From positions 58,521,049 to 58,585,048 of the forward strand of contig NC_092560.1 of the NCBI RefSeq assembly GCF_037038585.1: a DNA stretch of 64,000 bases. Reading direction: 5' to 3'. Source of the DNA: Patagioenas fasciata (lineage: Eukaryota; Chordata; Aves; Columbiformes; Columbidae). The notes beneath the pieces were generated by a model, which was not told the origin of the DNA, did no database searches, and worked only from the letters and a program-made list of their open reading frames with translations. Shown in pieces: positions 26,101-36,290 of this stretch (positions are counted from its first letter, which is position 1; the number at the start of each line of letters is the position of its first letter). Both the position numbers and the translations under genes were made by a program.

Positions 26101-29100
26101 TAAGTGTGATTTTTGCCTTTTTTTACTGTCCTAAGCAGACTCTAAATTAGTTTTGAAATGTGGTATAGGCCTCACCTATCCCAAATAATACCTTAAAATT
26201 AAATAGCCAGTTCTGTGATTGACAGCTGAACTTCCTAAGTGAATGGCTCTTTTTTCCCCCATTACTTTCTTCCCCCTCCCAACTGAAAATTTTATCAGCT
26301 ATTGACTAAATGCCAGTGTTTATATTTAGTTAAACTTCTGCTACAACACTTGATAGCAGTTGCTTAATGGCCAACTTCACTGTAGAGGAGAAGGAAATGA
26401 CACTAGACTTAATGAATATGAAATTATAGTGGTTTTTTTGAGAGCTGAAAGTGTTTCCTGCCCCCAAGAACCTTGAAGTGGAAGGGCTAGACAGCACCTG
26501 AGGTCAGCTAGTTGTTCCATGAACAGTGGAACAAACAAAGCCTTCACTTGTGTGAAGATGCACTCTTTTTGTTTCTTTTCCTCCCATTGCAACTCCTTCC
26601 CATCCCATTCCATCTTTATCTGTGAGAGGCTCCAAAGCCAGAAGTTTAGTTTAAGCATAGTTTTCCTTCTCTGTGTGTCTGCATATGTGCCCACATTTAT
26701 GTGTGTAGGCATTTGCATACGTGGATACAGATAGATTGACAAGCCAGCTGCTAGGAAGGATGTGTAATGAAAGAATTTTACTTACCTTTTCCTTCAGTAG
26801 GTTTGTTAATTTTGATGTGTCTTCTGCGGACAGCACTAGGCTAGCAGTATCTTTGTGTTTGAATTTTATCAAGAAAATTGTGGATTTAGCCAATGTACTG
26901 GTAACATATAAGCCTGTTACAGCAGATGTATTTTATGTGGTCTAGAGCATATGAATAGTCATTAGTTGTTCTGTGTACCACTTGTGTTGCTTATATCTAA
27001 AATGATAAAAAGTGTATTCTTTGCTTTTAAAAGTAGTAATCAAATTTAGTGTCATTAATTTTATGTGGTTTGGGTTTTTTGTTTTGTTTTGTGGTTTGTG
27101 GGGTTTTTTTTTTTTTTAACACTTGTGTTTGTTTATATGCAGGTGAGGTATGCTAAGGTGTATTTGAGAGAAACTACGTTAATCTCCCCCTTCCCCATTT
27201 TGCTTTTTGGTGGGGATATAGAAGTCCAGCATCGGGAGCGTCTCCTGACAGTTGATGGCTGGATCCATTTTCAGGTACATTGGAGTGATAATCACCTTTT
27301 GTGGTTCCATAGGTTTTTGCATTACACAGTTGATGTACAAGCTTAATTCAAAACACTGTATACATGGGATGAAGACAAGAGGGAAGGGAGGAGAGGAGTA
27401 AAGGAAATTATGGGAAATTTTATATACATGTAAATTTTAGCAAATCATACTTGAATAGGCTTGTAACAAATCAGTTCCCTTTCTGAAGAAAGTCAGTGTT
27501 TTTTCAGAAAAGGTATTGGAAATGGATATAGACTAAAGCTTGTTTCATAGAGCTGCTGAAAGCAGATGTGTGCTGTTTTATATTACCCTTTCATACAGTC
27601 ATATAATCAAATAAGTATATTTTAATCTTTAAAATAGTATTCATTGTGCCTTATGGCCCAAACAGAATTATTTGGGAAAGAAAAAAATCCAAATGGAAAA
27701 AATCTGTTTGCTTGTGTTTCAGGTGTTTGGATTTTTTTGTTTGGGTTTATTTTCTTGCTTTATTTGGGAATGGGAAAAATGCACTTTCTTAGAATATTTT
27801 TTCAGACAAAATTAAAACAGGTGAGATACCAGCATCTTCTGTAAGTTCTGTTAAATGGCAAACATCGGCTTTTGCCAGTGTGCCAGCTACTTGGCAACAG
27901 TTTCCCATGCTCATGTGGGCCCTGTTACACCCAAGGAAGACTATAAGCTACAAAGCACTTAAGCTTTTTGCACTCTACTGATGCAAGGAGGCAACCATCT
28001 AATTTAATTCACTGGTTATGCATGTGAAATTTTAAAAAGCAGCTCCCTTGTGGGTTTGTTGAACTTGTGGTCCCTGGGTGGCTACAGATTGTGTAGTTGC
28101 TGGCTGATGACATCTTGTGGTATGTTTCAGAATTTCTATTTTTCTACTGAGTTGCTAAGCAGAATATGCTGCATTTTGTGGTTTTTTGCATGATACCTAC
28201 TTATTGTACCACAGGCATTATGTAAACGAAGACTGAAATAGGGAGGTAGGGATAAAATGAAGGATTCCTGAAAAGTGCTTCAGCTGTAGATACCCAAATT
28301 CCTAGTAAGATTTGGGAGAGGCTCGTGATTGCTTTCTTGGGAGACCTGGCAAACCTGAAAGGGAAATGTGTAGATATTTTATTTCAGGCATAAATTAATG
28401 TGTACTTTTATACACTGGAAAAAAGCAATTAGAGTAAGTAGGATATTGGTGAATTGATAATTGTGCCATGTGCTGGTTGTTCATGATACATGTGGGAACA
28501 TATTCAGAGGTATGAGGGTGTTAGAGAAGTTCCGTTTCCCAGTCATGGGTTCCAGAAATTCTTCTAAAATAATTAGTTTATTTGCAGGGTACATTGTAGA
28601 GCAGCTTGACCTGTGTGTCTCCTGAGGGGGACTGTCAGTACTAAAAAAAAGGTAGACAATTGTACCTTTACAGTCCAAGTCCCCACCCCTGTGCATCACT
28701 CTGGGCCACCTGCAAAATTAGAGTCTGGGGTCTCCCCATTCTTATTGGATCTCTTCATTTTTGTTGGGTGGGCTGTCAATTAAAGTTCTGACATTCATTT
28801 ACTATGTTGTACTTGCATCTGGAGAAAATAAGTTACTGGTAATAGCCAAAACATTCTTCTGTTTTGTCTCGTTAGGTGCAGTTCTATTCCTTTATCTATC
28901 TACAGGGATGCAGCTGCCTTTATCTTCCAGCTTGAAGATTATCAGGCTTTTTTTCACTTCATGAAGCAGAAAGTTTCAAAGGTTCACAGCTTAAGGAAGC
29001 TAAGCTAAGCAGACTTAGTTATGCTAAGCAAATTCTATATTAGCAGTTTGTAAACAATCTCTACAAAAGGCAGTATACCAAATAATTCAATAAGGCAGTC

Positions 29101-30413
29101 TATTCTCTAACATAGGACATAATGGAAGTCCTGTTATTTCATGAATACGCTATTCATATGCTTAAAATTAATTCTATATGTCATGTTTGTAGGAATCTTG
29201 TTGTGAACTTCTATTAAGATGTAAGGTAATCTTTTAATCTGTGTTTTGGTATAAAATGCTTGAGTAATGCAGGTGTTTGTCTTCTCTGTTCTTGGCAGGC
29301 TCCTGTAAAGATAGCAGTAATTTTCAAACAGCTGAGAGTCCTCATTGAGTGTGTTTTAAAGAAGAAGCTTGAAAATCCTAAAATGTCACTTGAAGGTAAC
29401 TTTTATTACTGCATTGCTGACACTACTGTTAAATGGATCTTGTGGCAAATCTGAGGAGGTATTAGTGTACTACATCCTCACCCAGTAGGTTTAGTGTGAC
29501 TTGAATATCATTCCATTATCCTGAGATGCATCCAAAGAGTCATTTGCAGGATGCAAATATTACATGGCTCATCCCAGATGTGTGAGGATCTGCACAACTG
29601 ATGTTTTGAAGTTGTCCCTGATGATGTTACATTCAATGTAGCAGGAATAATGGCAAGATATGCATCTCGAAACAGAAAAAACATTGTGTGTGATGAACCT
29701 CAGGCATGGATGAATTTTAAGTGTTATGCAAATTGTCTCTCAGTGTAGGTTAGTGATGGAGAACTGCATGTTGGCCCCCAAAGTAAGGGATAGAGCAGGG
29801 GGTGTCAAACTCATTTCTACTGAGGGACATATCAGCCTCGTGGTTGCCTTCAAAGGGCCGAATGTCACTTTAGGACTGTATAAATGTAGGAGCAGTTGCA
29901 TTTATACAGTCCTAAAATGACATTCAGCCCTTTGAAGGCAACCGTGAGGCTGATGTGGGCCCCAGTGAAAAGAAGTTTGACACCTCTGGGATAGAGAAGC
30001 ACAATTTAAACTTTCAACAACAGATTTTCAGAAGAATATCGTAGGTGGGGAGGGAGAATGAGAGTTCCTATATTATCTGTAGTTAACCCATCACTTTCAC
30101 AGTCTCTCTTGTGAAATATAGAAATGGCCACAACCTGTTCATTGAGGAATTTTATGAACTTTTTAATGATGTACTGTGGACATACTGTTTCTTCTTGCTT
30201 TGCAAATAGAAATCACTTGTCTGGCTTTAGAGACTGGCATAGCCTAAGACATTAAGATGTTAACTAACTGAGAGTTGGACTTGTGATTTTCTTGGGTTTT
30301 GAGAATCAATTTTTAAGCTCGCTCTTTTCCACTGACAGTGTTTGTTTTCTTTTGTAGATGACAAGGTCTTACACATCATCAAAGAACTGATAAAAACAGA
30401 GAATGGTAACTGA
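6339..30413 (+). CDS. DHX29: DHX29 ATP-dependent RNA helicase (complete gene)
   Basis: DHX29 is a DEAH/RHA-type helicase that binds the 40S subunit and lets 43S complexes scan structured 5' leaders. Coding exons: 6339-6522, 8505-8578, 9276-9389, 9927-10056, 10449-10591, 11215-11340, 11780-11906, 12183-12344, 12770-12935, 13993-14116, 14504-15100, 15816-15959, 16053-16229, 16820-16960, 18443-18587, 18803-18923, 19851-19935, 20543-20631, 21176-21304, 22105-22180, 22804-23028, 23847-23983, 24633-24726, 25457-25759, 27143-27274, 29299-29395 and 30358-30413. They sum to 4098 nt, 1365 codons plus stop, against about 1369 in human. Every junction keeps phase. All junctions are GT-AG except intron 2, whose donor is GC. 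The start MGGRNKKPRAG sits in the CpG island and matches the mammalian N-terminus. An extra 18-nt in-frame microexon at 10744-10761 is possible. Confidence 0.97.
7840..8340 (-). mobile_element. Ancient non-LTR (CR1-lineage) remnant in DHX29 intron 1
   Basis: The plus strand carries agcagatcagaccaaaggcc, ggggccaaaagcaggtacct, gatctgccactagttgccc and a tail-ward gggattttatg. These resemble a very old interspersed repeat common in reptile and bird genomes, which I believe is a CR1-lineage LINE 3' region read antisense. Heavily diverged; boundaries are approximate and the family assignment is by memory. Confidence 0.5.
8579..8580 (+). other. DHX29: GC splice donor of DHX29 intron 2
   Basis: Exon 2 ends TCTGTTCTTAAG and the intron starts gcaagt, so the donor is GC rather than GT, with an otherwise near-perfect match (AAG|gcaagt). 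The acceptor at 9274-9275 is tgcag. Phase continues across the junction (SVLK then VMINGSLEK), so the assignment is firm unless this base is a sequencing error. Confidence 0.85.
10744..10761 (+). CDS. DHX29: Possible 18-nt in-frame DHX29 microexon
   Basis: Between exons 5 and 6 the intron holds ttttgatttcag, then 18 nt encoding WNGHLK, then gtaata. Both flanks are good splice sites, and the segment is in frame with both neighbours (phase 0 on each side), so inclusion would add six residues to the disordered linker. The human protein I recall has no obvious counterpart. Chance occurrence is possible; transcript data are needed. Confidence 0.35.
14504..16960 (+). CDS. DHX29: DHX29 exons 11-14: first RecA domain
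   Basis: Exon 11 is the longest (597 nt, 199 codons). It carries a Lys/Glu/Gln-rich linker (KLKQQQQL), then VVVVAGETGSGKSTQVPHFL (Walker A, about residue 590) and CTQPRRISAVSLATRV (motif Ia). Exon 12 gives YCTTGVLLRKLQEDG and ends exactly inside the DEVH box: DE from exon 12, VH from exon 13. Exon 13 has LHLILMSATVDSEKF (motif III). Exon 14 encodes the acidic insert KFLEEEEEVTLNVTGKGG, a known DHX29-specific loop in the helicase core. The exon 12 donor (GAG|gttatc) is weak against consensus, but phase and homology allow no other junction. Confidence 0.93.
15330..15478 (+). mobile_element. Degraded CR1 3' end in DHX29 intron 11
   Basis: The pattern aacattggagcagattgcac, agagactgtggcatctc, ccagtctggccttggatgag, gaggccccttccaac follows the CR1 3' UTR order (heavily diverged) in the sense orientation. 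No terminal octamers remain. Confidence 0.65.
17922..18128. mobile_element. 207-bp MITE flanked by TA, Tc1/mariner-like termini (DHX29 intron 14)
   Basis: The left end catggtgttccaaaagatgg matches the reverse complement of the right end, cagggtatttcaaaaagatg, over roughly 25 bp (shared core aagatggacca). The element is flanked by TA on both sides (17920-17921, 18129-18130), the duplication expected of Tc1/mariner superfamily elements. No coding capacity. The mismatches between termini indicate an old copy. Confidence 0.7.
18443..22180 (+). CDS. DHX29: DHX29 exons 15-20: second RecA domain
   Basis: Exon 15 runs from HVPIQSGSGIDLAPYYAKYS to the helix INLELILELLAYL. Exon 16 has GAVLIFLPGLAHIQQLYDL (motif IV region). 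Exon 17 has LIALHSVLSTQDQAAAF. Exon 18 has IVLATNIAETGITIPDVVFV (motif V). Exon 19 has SALQRQGRAGRVRAGFCFRM (motif VI, arginine-finger QRQGRAGR). Exon 20 closes with SVPEILRVPLEELCLHIM. All catalytic motifs are intact, so this is a functional gene copy. Confidence 0.93.
22186..22242. repeat. T/TG-rich low-complexity tract
   Basis: Runs of T broken by G (ttttgtttgtttg and gggtttttgggttttttt) just after DHX29 exon 20. No flanking target duplication recognised. Confidence 0.75.
22804..30413 (+). CDS. DHX29: DHX29 exons 21-27: winged-helix, HA2 and OB-fold C-terminus
   Basis: Exon 21 begins KCNLGSPEDFLSRALDPPQQ and ends GKMLIFGAIFGCLDPV, spanning winged helix into HA2. Exon 22 gives AVMTEKSPFTTPIGRKDEAD. 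Exon 23 gives GWKKARQEGGY and NRTSLLTLE. Exon 24 (101 codons) includes ALLKAVLTAGLYDNIGKILY and HPSSVNRDL. Exon 25 (VRYAKVYLRETTLISPFPIL) is the OB-fold. Exon 26 ends KKLENPKMSLE, and exon 27 ends with a short KELIKTENGN tail and TGA at 30411-30413. Polyadenylation site not certain; the only canonical AATAAA found downstream before CCNO is at 32441-32446. Confidence 0.92.
29796..29988. mobile_element. 193-bp foldback hAT-type MITE with 8-bp target duplication (DHX29 intron 26)
   Basis: The element starts cagggggtgtcaaactcatt and ends with the inverse (gtttgacacctctg). Nearly the whole length is one palindrome: arms of about 90 bp with roughly ten mismatches around a small loop near 29888-29900. 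Both sides carry the same 8-mer, ggatagag (29788-29795 and 29989-29996), a perfect target-site duplication of the hAT superfamily length. No coding capacity; non-autonomous. Lies in the intron before exon 27. Confidence 0.88.
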
Positions 30414-33270
30414 AAACAGAAATCAGTAACAAACCTGAGTTTCAGTAATGGTACTCCGGGATTAACTGAAAGTATTTAAATACTTAGTGTGATTGATACC
30501 AGCCATGATTGGAAAGACTGCATGATTTTACATAGGATTTACCTTTATATCATTTTTGAAGATGAACATTATGTTTTAGCCTTTACAATACATATGGTGC
30601 CATTTGTCTGACTGTATGATTAGTGGATGGAAACAGTTTTTTTAGTATAAAAACAGCTGTGGCAAATTCCTCTTTTTGTTTCATGTTTAATGTACCAATC
30701 TCACCATCACTGGTGGTGCAGACTATAGTAATGATTGAAGATTGGGTCCTGAATCTCAAGTTGAGTAGAATTCCATTAGGTGTGTGCAAACAGAAGGCAC
30801 ACATTACAGGGATTTTCTAAGTGGCAATTTTTATCTGTGAGTGTTAAAGCAGTAGATCTTACAGATGCCTTCAGTTTTCTGTATGGTTTGTGTTAAGGAG
30901 ATGCTTTATAGGAAAGTAGTAGGCACTGCTGTGAACAGGTGCTCAGCTAGACAAGTGTACTGATTACAGGTGCTCAGCTGGACAAGTGGCTGTACAAGTC
31001 CCTCCCCTGCCTCTTCTCAACCTGTTCCTCCCTGTTCACCCTAATCCTTCTCTCTCTCCCTGCTACTGTAACAAGCTTTGCTGTCCCTTTCATACATCCT
31101 TTGCACAGACCTGCAAGCCTCCTCAGATGATTGTGATGTTCTTCCACCTTTATTTGTCAAAATTCAGGTTGGCCAGTTTAAGTTTCTTTAATGGCTCATT
31201 AATCAGTGGCTAAAGCCTCCTGGTCTTCATTGTTCTCTCTTTCACTTCCTCACAATGTTTGTGCATCTGTGTGTTTGTTTCTTCTTTTATACTGAATGTT
31301 CCTCCACCATGTAACCTAATGGACTAGATGCTCTTAAATTCCACCTATCCACACCATTTACAATTATGAAGTGAAATTTTAGTTCACCAGCTTGGCTTTC
31401 AAGAATGAGGAGTATTTTTTTGAGGGGGAGCGTTTGCCATTAAACAATTGCAGTCCAGTGGGAGCTCTGTCTGTACAAGTAGAGGCATAGTATGGAAGAT
31501 TTTTAATCTGAAAAATACAGACTTCATACAGCAGAGGTTAAGAGTATACAGAAAGAGCACTGAGGACAATGCATGAAAATACATGGAGAATACCCAGTTA
31601 GATTATCACAGCAGAACTGCTACGCTAACGTTAAAAGATGAAAGTAAACCAGCTTGTGCATTGGTACCCTACACTCAATTCTGGAAGAGGCAAGTTTTCC
31701 TAAATAGTGGTTTGCTAAAAACTCTCAGGGAAGAATGATGGCATCTGTTATCCTTTTATGGATTGTGATAAACTAGTAGTAGTGCTGGTTTCCGGGAAGA
31801 GGTAGGAACTGCTTGGTGGTGGTTTTTTTTTTTTTTCATTGCAAAATATATAACACTTGTACAAGGAAACATTTCAAGATAAATCTGTACCCTGAACAAC
31901 TTGCTAGATTTTGTTCTGGTTGAGGTCTTTTGTATCCTTTGGAAACATTAATTAGAAATATACATCAGTCATTCAACAATGAAAAAGCTCCTGTGTTTCT
32001 TTTGGATTTGAATTTTGCTTCTCAGTTGTTGGTTTTAAATGGCTAAATCCTAGTGAAAGTATTACTTGTCCTTCAGTTATTCTCCCTTCATTGACTGTGA
32101 TGAATAGGAAGTATTTGTTCAATTTATGTATGGTAATGTTGAAATTCTGAGGCATTCTTTATGTTCTTCCAGCATGGCTTGTTTTGTAATATTTTAAAGA
32201 AATGGCTTTTGTCAGTTGCTATTAAGGGGATATATTGTAATAACTATGGAATTGCACACTCTCTGCAAAACAGATGAAACAGGTCACACTGTGGTGTACA
32301 GATAAGCACAGTTATCTTAGAATTAAAAATAAGCAAAAAACAGAGACTACACTGGCTTTCTGCTTCTGCAGTGTACATGAGTAACTTTTGTGCCTGTGTT
32401 CTTTTGAGGGAACAAACTTTCTCTTTTGTTCCATTTATTTAATAAATACTTCTATTACCACCTTTGTGTTACTTTTCTTCAGCATTTGTCAGACACAAGA
32501 CCAGTATCAATGAATCTTTCACACCATAGTCACAGCATGTAGGGTTTTGGTTTTTTGTTTTTTTAAAGATAGCACGTTCTATGGGTCTCTGTGTCCAAAG
32601 AGTTCCTCTTCCTGCCATTGAAGCTGCAGAATTCCCGTTTCCTCCTCTCTTTTGCTGTTGGTGCCATGGACTCCTTGAAGTTCTCTCTTCCCCTTGAGAT
32701 CTTCCCCCTTGCTTGGTCCACGAGGGGTTTTCTTTTTCATTTTATGAGTCTTCCCTCAGCTACAGCAGGCTCAATCAATGGGTCATATAACCAAATTGGT
32801 AAATAGGCCTACTGCTTCTGTAAACAGATCACTATTTTAATCAAAATGTTATGAATAATCTGTAGATGGAAGTGGAACCAAAATCCAAACCACATCAAGA
32901 ACTCCAGCATTTTCTCCTGTGATGTATTTGTGCTATATTTCCTAGTAACCTCAAATGAAATTATTACTTACACAGAACAACCCATAGCTGCTGAAGTTCA
33001 CTAGGTGCTGGGTTTAAATGCTAGGAGCTGGAGAGACACTCATTTTAGTAGTGGCAGATGGAAGACACTGCACTTTCAGCTTGCTTGGTGTGACTGGTTT
33101 TCCGGCACTTCTGCCCGCTTTCCTCTCTGTCCCTTCCTGAAAAAGGGGACCATGCTGGCCGCTGTCTGCTGGAGGTCGCAGGCCGTCTTAACCGGTGGAA
33201 AGCTTGAATGAACAGCCAGACGTTTTGGTAACGCAGTTCCTTTTTGGCCCTGTTGGGAGATTTTGTTTTG
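30414..33270 (+). other. DHX29 3' UTR/flank and CCNO upstream region
   Basis: No open frame of note. The first part is presumably DHX29 3' UTR, but its length is unclear: the only AATAAA seen is at 32441-32446. A short direct duplication (aggtgctcagct.gacaagtg) lies near 30938-30990. A T-run lies at about 31822-31836. 32560-33270 leads into the CCNO CpG island. I see no recognisable repeat family here. Confidence 0.6.
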
Positions 33271-33279
33271 GAGACAACG

Positions 33280-34550
33280 CTCCCGGCAGTGCCGGCGGAG
33301 GGAGGCGGGCGGGATGACCGTGGGGCCGCCCCGCCGCTCAAATAGCGGCCGCGGCTCACGGCAGCGCAGCCGCCCCCGCCATGGTGACCGCGGCGAGCGT
33401 GCAGCGCTCTGGAACCCCGCAGCGTCGGGGCCCCGGCGGCTTCCCCGGCCGCTGCCCGCGGCGCCCGGCTCGGCGGAGGCAACCGAGGACAGTGGCGGTG
33501 CTGCCGACGGCGGGGGAGAGTCCGCAGGAGCTGCAGGCTTTCCGCGACTACGGAGAGAGCTGGTATCGCTCCCGCAAAGGGCTGGAGAGCCGCTTCCAGC
33601 CGCATGAGCCGCTTGCCCGGCAGCCGCAGGTGGGGCAGCGGGGACAACGGCAGGGGTAGCCCGGTGCCCGGCCCCGCCTGACCCCGCTCCTACTGCCACA
33701 GGTGACAGCGGAGGCGCGCTGCAAGCTGATCAGCTGGCTGATCCCGGTGCACCGGTACTTCGGCCTGTCCTTTGAGGCTCTCTGCCTGGCTGTCAACATC
33801 CTCGACCGCTTCCTCACCACCACGCCTGTGGCTGCAGATTGCTTCCAGCTCCTGGGGGTGACAGCACTGCTCATCGCCTGCAAGCAGGTAGGTTGGCCCC
33901 GGAGACTGGCAGCCCCGCCACCGGGGCTCCCGCAGCCCTTCTTAGGCACTCCGAGCGGCTCCAGCGCCAGCTCAGCCCCAGCTGGGCCAGGCTCCGCACC
34001 CTTTCTCCCTGTGCTGCTTCCCCAGCTGCAGCATCCCCACCCCGTCTCCCCCTTGCAGGTGGAGGTGCATCCCCCCAGTGTGAAGGAGCTCCTCACCCTC
34101 TGCTGCGGTGCCTTCACCCGCCAACAGCTCTGCAACCTGGAGTGCATCGTCCTGCACCGCCTGGGCTTCGACCTGGCGGCGCCCACCATCAGCTTCTTCC
34201 TGGAGCACTTCAGCCAGGTGCGGCTGCAGGTGCGGGGGGCCGACGCGGGGGAGGCAGCAGATGCCAGGAGTCTGGCAGGGGGCGTAGCTGAGCTCAGCCT
34301 GGCTGACTACGCCTTCACCAAATACGCTCCTTCCCTGCTGGCCGCCGGCAGTCTGGGGCTGGCGGACCAGCTGCTGCAGCACCGCAACCCCCTGGACCTG
34401 CAGGTCAGCGGCTACCCCGAGGGGCTCCTGCGGGACTGCATGGACCACCTGCAGCTCCTGGTGTCTCTGAACGGGCAGTTCCTGCTACTCCTCCTGCCCC
34501 CTGAGCTGGCCCAGAAGTGCCCCTGGCTGCGGGGTGGCCGCTGACCGCAG
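33280..34550. promoter_or_regulatory. CpG island covering CCNO promoter and gene
   Basis: GC content and CpG density rise sharply at about 33280 and stay high across all three CCNO exons. No TATA box is obvious before the start at 33381. CCNO is known to be induced by MCIDAS/GEMC1 with E2F and FOXJ1/RFX inputs. I could not identify a clear RFX X-box by eye. Confidence 0.65.
33381..34544 (+). CDS. CCNO: CCNO, cyclin O (complete, three exons)
   Basis: Cyclin O promotes deuterosome-driven centriole amplification in multiciliated cells; loss causes reduced generation of multiple motile cilia in humans. Exons are 33381-33629, 33702-33887 and 34059-34544 (TGA), 306 residues. Exon 1 is an Arg/Pro-rich start ending in the conserved block [20 protein letters not shown] and LARQPQ. 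The cyclin box starts in exon 2 ([20 protein letters not shown], then [20 protein letters not shown]) and continues in exon 3 ([19 protein letters not shown], then [14 protein letters not shown] and [13 protein letters not shown]). The C-terminal cyclin fold has [20 protein letters not shown]. Human is 350 residues; the difference is the shorter disordered N-terminus. Introns are tiny (72 and 171 bp). The start MVTAAS resembles mammalian MVTPCP. MCIDAS follows in tandem. Confidence 0.96.
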
Positions 34551-34866
34551 GTTGTTACCGGTGGGGCCGCCCGTTACTTGTACCTCAAGCAACCACGGTA
34601 TTTGCCTTGGCCTTCAGCTGAGCCGGCTCTGTGCGGGCTTGTTGTTTGTGCTCCGCAGATCTGATGTAGAGTGTGATCAGCTGAGCATTGGTGTCACTGG
34701 AGTTTTGAAAAATATCACATTTTGCATATGATGTTACTGTATGTCAGTTGCACTGTCCTTTGCTGTTTTTTAAAATCCAGCGTGTAAATAATATACACAA
34801 TACCAAGTACTGTATTATTTATTTGGAGGAAGGTCTATTAACAGTGGAAGAACCAAATGAACATTG

Positions 34867-34872
34867 AATAAA
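34867..34872 (+). terminator. CCNO: CCNO polyadenylation signal AATAAA
   Basis: Canonical AATAAA about 320 bp after the CCNO stop codon, followed by a T/GT-rich stretch, gives a short 3' UTR. It is the first such hexamer downstream of the gene. Confidence 0.7.
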
Positions 34873-34889
34873 CTCTTTTCTACTTGTCA

Positions 34890-35690
34890 CCTGTACTCAT
34901 TTAATTGCTGGTGGTGTGTACATAGCTGGCAGAGGAAACACATTGGCAAAGAAGGACCAACAGTTAATTGCAGTCACCACAAAATAATTATGCCCAGTAC
35001 TGTCATTCCCCACTTCAAACTGGTATGTGCAGACTTGGTCATAGCTAGGGGGAAAAAAGAACAACAACAACAACAACAACAAAAAAAGTTGATGGACTTA
35101 AATGTAGGAAATTATAACGTTAAATAATAAAACACCTGCTTGTTATTTTCTAGCAGGTCTGTAGTCCAGGTGTGTGCTCCTAACCAAGTTGGCACGGTAG
35201 CACAAGAAACATGCAAGGGAAGAACACAGTCATAATGTTGTAAAATATTTTATTTATTTTATTGCCTTTGTGCACAGAAGTGATGTTAAAAGAGCATATA
35301 CACATCTAAAGTTGCCCTCGGGGGTGTTCGCCTTCTACGGCGCCAAGGAAAGGGTGAAGCGCCCACTGGACTGCGCTGTGAGCACTGGCATCAAATGCTT
35401 CAGCAGAACGAGCAGAGCTTGTTCAAACCGCTGCGGCAGAAAGTACCTACAGGCCCATCACAAGAGGTTCAGGGTCCGTTTATCGTCTGCCAGCCCTCTC
35501 GGTGACGTCTGCTTGGCTCGGTGTCACAGAGGTGGGGCGACCTTCTCCTGGTGTGGGGCTCAGAAATGTCTAGATACTGCCAGCTGGTTTCTTTTTATTC
35601 CTGTCCTCATCTTACGCTTTCAGCGCTGGCGGCCCCTAGCCCTGGTATTTAATAAATATCCTTATAAAACCCAGCATAGCCAGCAAGTTG
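34890..35690. other. Spacer between CCNO and MCIDAS, with an unexplained CpG-containing patch
   Basis: Holds an (AAC)n run at 35060-35081, then at about 35250-35660 a patch with more CpG than its surroundings. Its left end has several AATAAA-like hexamers read on the minus strand (TTTATTTATTTTATT at 35250-35264). Its right end has an A/T-rich block (35647-35668) that could act as a TATA box on either strand. No protein I recognise in any frame. A short minus-strand non-coding transcript would fit, but this is speculation. Confidence 0.35.
35060..35081. repeat. (AAC)n microsatellite
   Basis: About seven perfect AAC units followed by an A-run, between CCNO and MCIDAS. Confidence 0.85.
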
Positions 35691-36290
35691 ACCCCCACAC
35701 GCCGCCCGGCAGGGACGCGGAGTGGGGGCCGAGGGACCGAGGTGCTGGCGGAGCGGCGGCAGGGGCGGGAGCAGGGCGGCGGGGGCTGGCAGCCTCTCTT
35801 CTCAGGTTTCCCTCCGGAGCAGCCCCCTCGGCTCGGCCCGCCTCGACCCCGCGGGCGCGGGGAAGGGCTCGGCGGGCGCGGGAGCTGCCGGCGCGGCCGC
35901 GGGAGGCGGCGGGATGTTTCCGCGCCCCGGCGGAGGGAAGGCGGGCAGGCAGCCCGCGGCATGGCCCCGGCTCCCCGCGCCCTTGCCTGCGCCCCGGCTC
36001 GCGGGGCGGTGCCGAGCGGGACGGACGGTGCTCGCCGGAGCTGGGGCCGGGGCCGGTGTTGGTGCCGGTACCGCGGCGGCAGCATGGAACAGGGCGGCCG
36101 CCGCCGGGCCTTCGGCAGCATCTGTCCCAACAGGGTCCAGGGTCCGCCTGTTCGCCTCGCCAAGAAGCCGGCCCGGCCCGGCGGAGGGGCGGCGGGGACC
36201 CCCCCGGCCGCCTTGAGTCCCCGAGAGCCCCCGCCCCGGCCGCGCCGCAGCGGCGCCGCGCCAGCCCCCGCCGCACCTGCCCTCGGTGAG
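35690..36290. promoter_or_regulatory. MCIDAS: CpG island at the MCIDAS promoter and exon 1
   Basis: Dense CpG block beginning just after the A/T-rich segment at 35668 and ending at the exon 1 donor. It contains the presumed transcription start and 5' UTR of MCIDAS. Confidence 0.75.

Noticed and set aside
33045-34448. Minus-strand frames of 158-213 codons across CCNO
   Set aside because: Antisense shadows of CCNO exons in GC-rich DNA.
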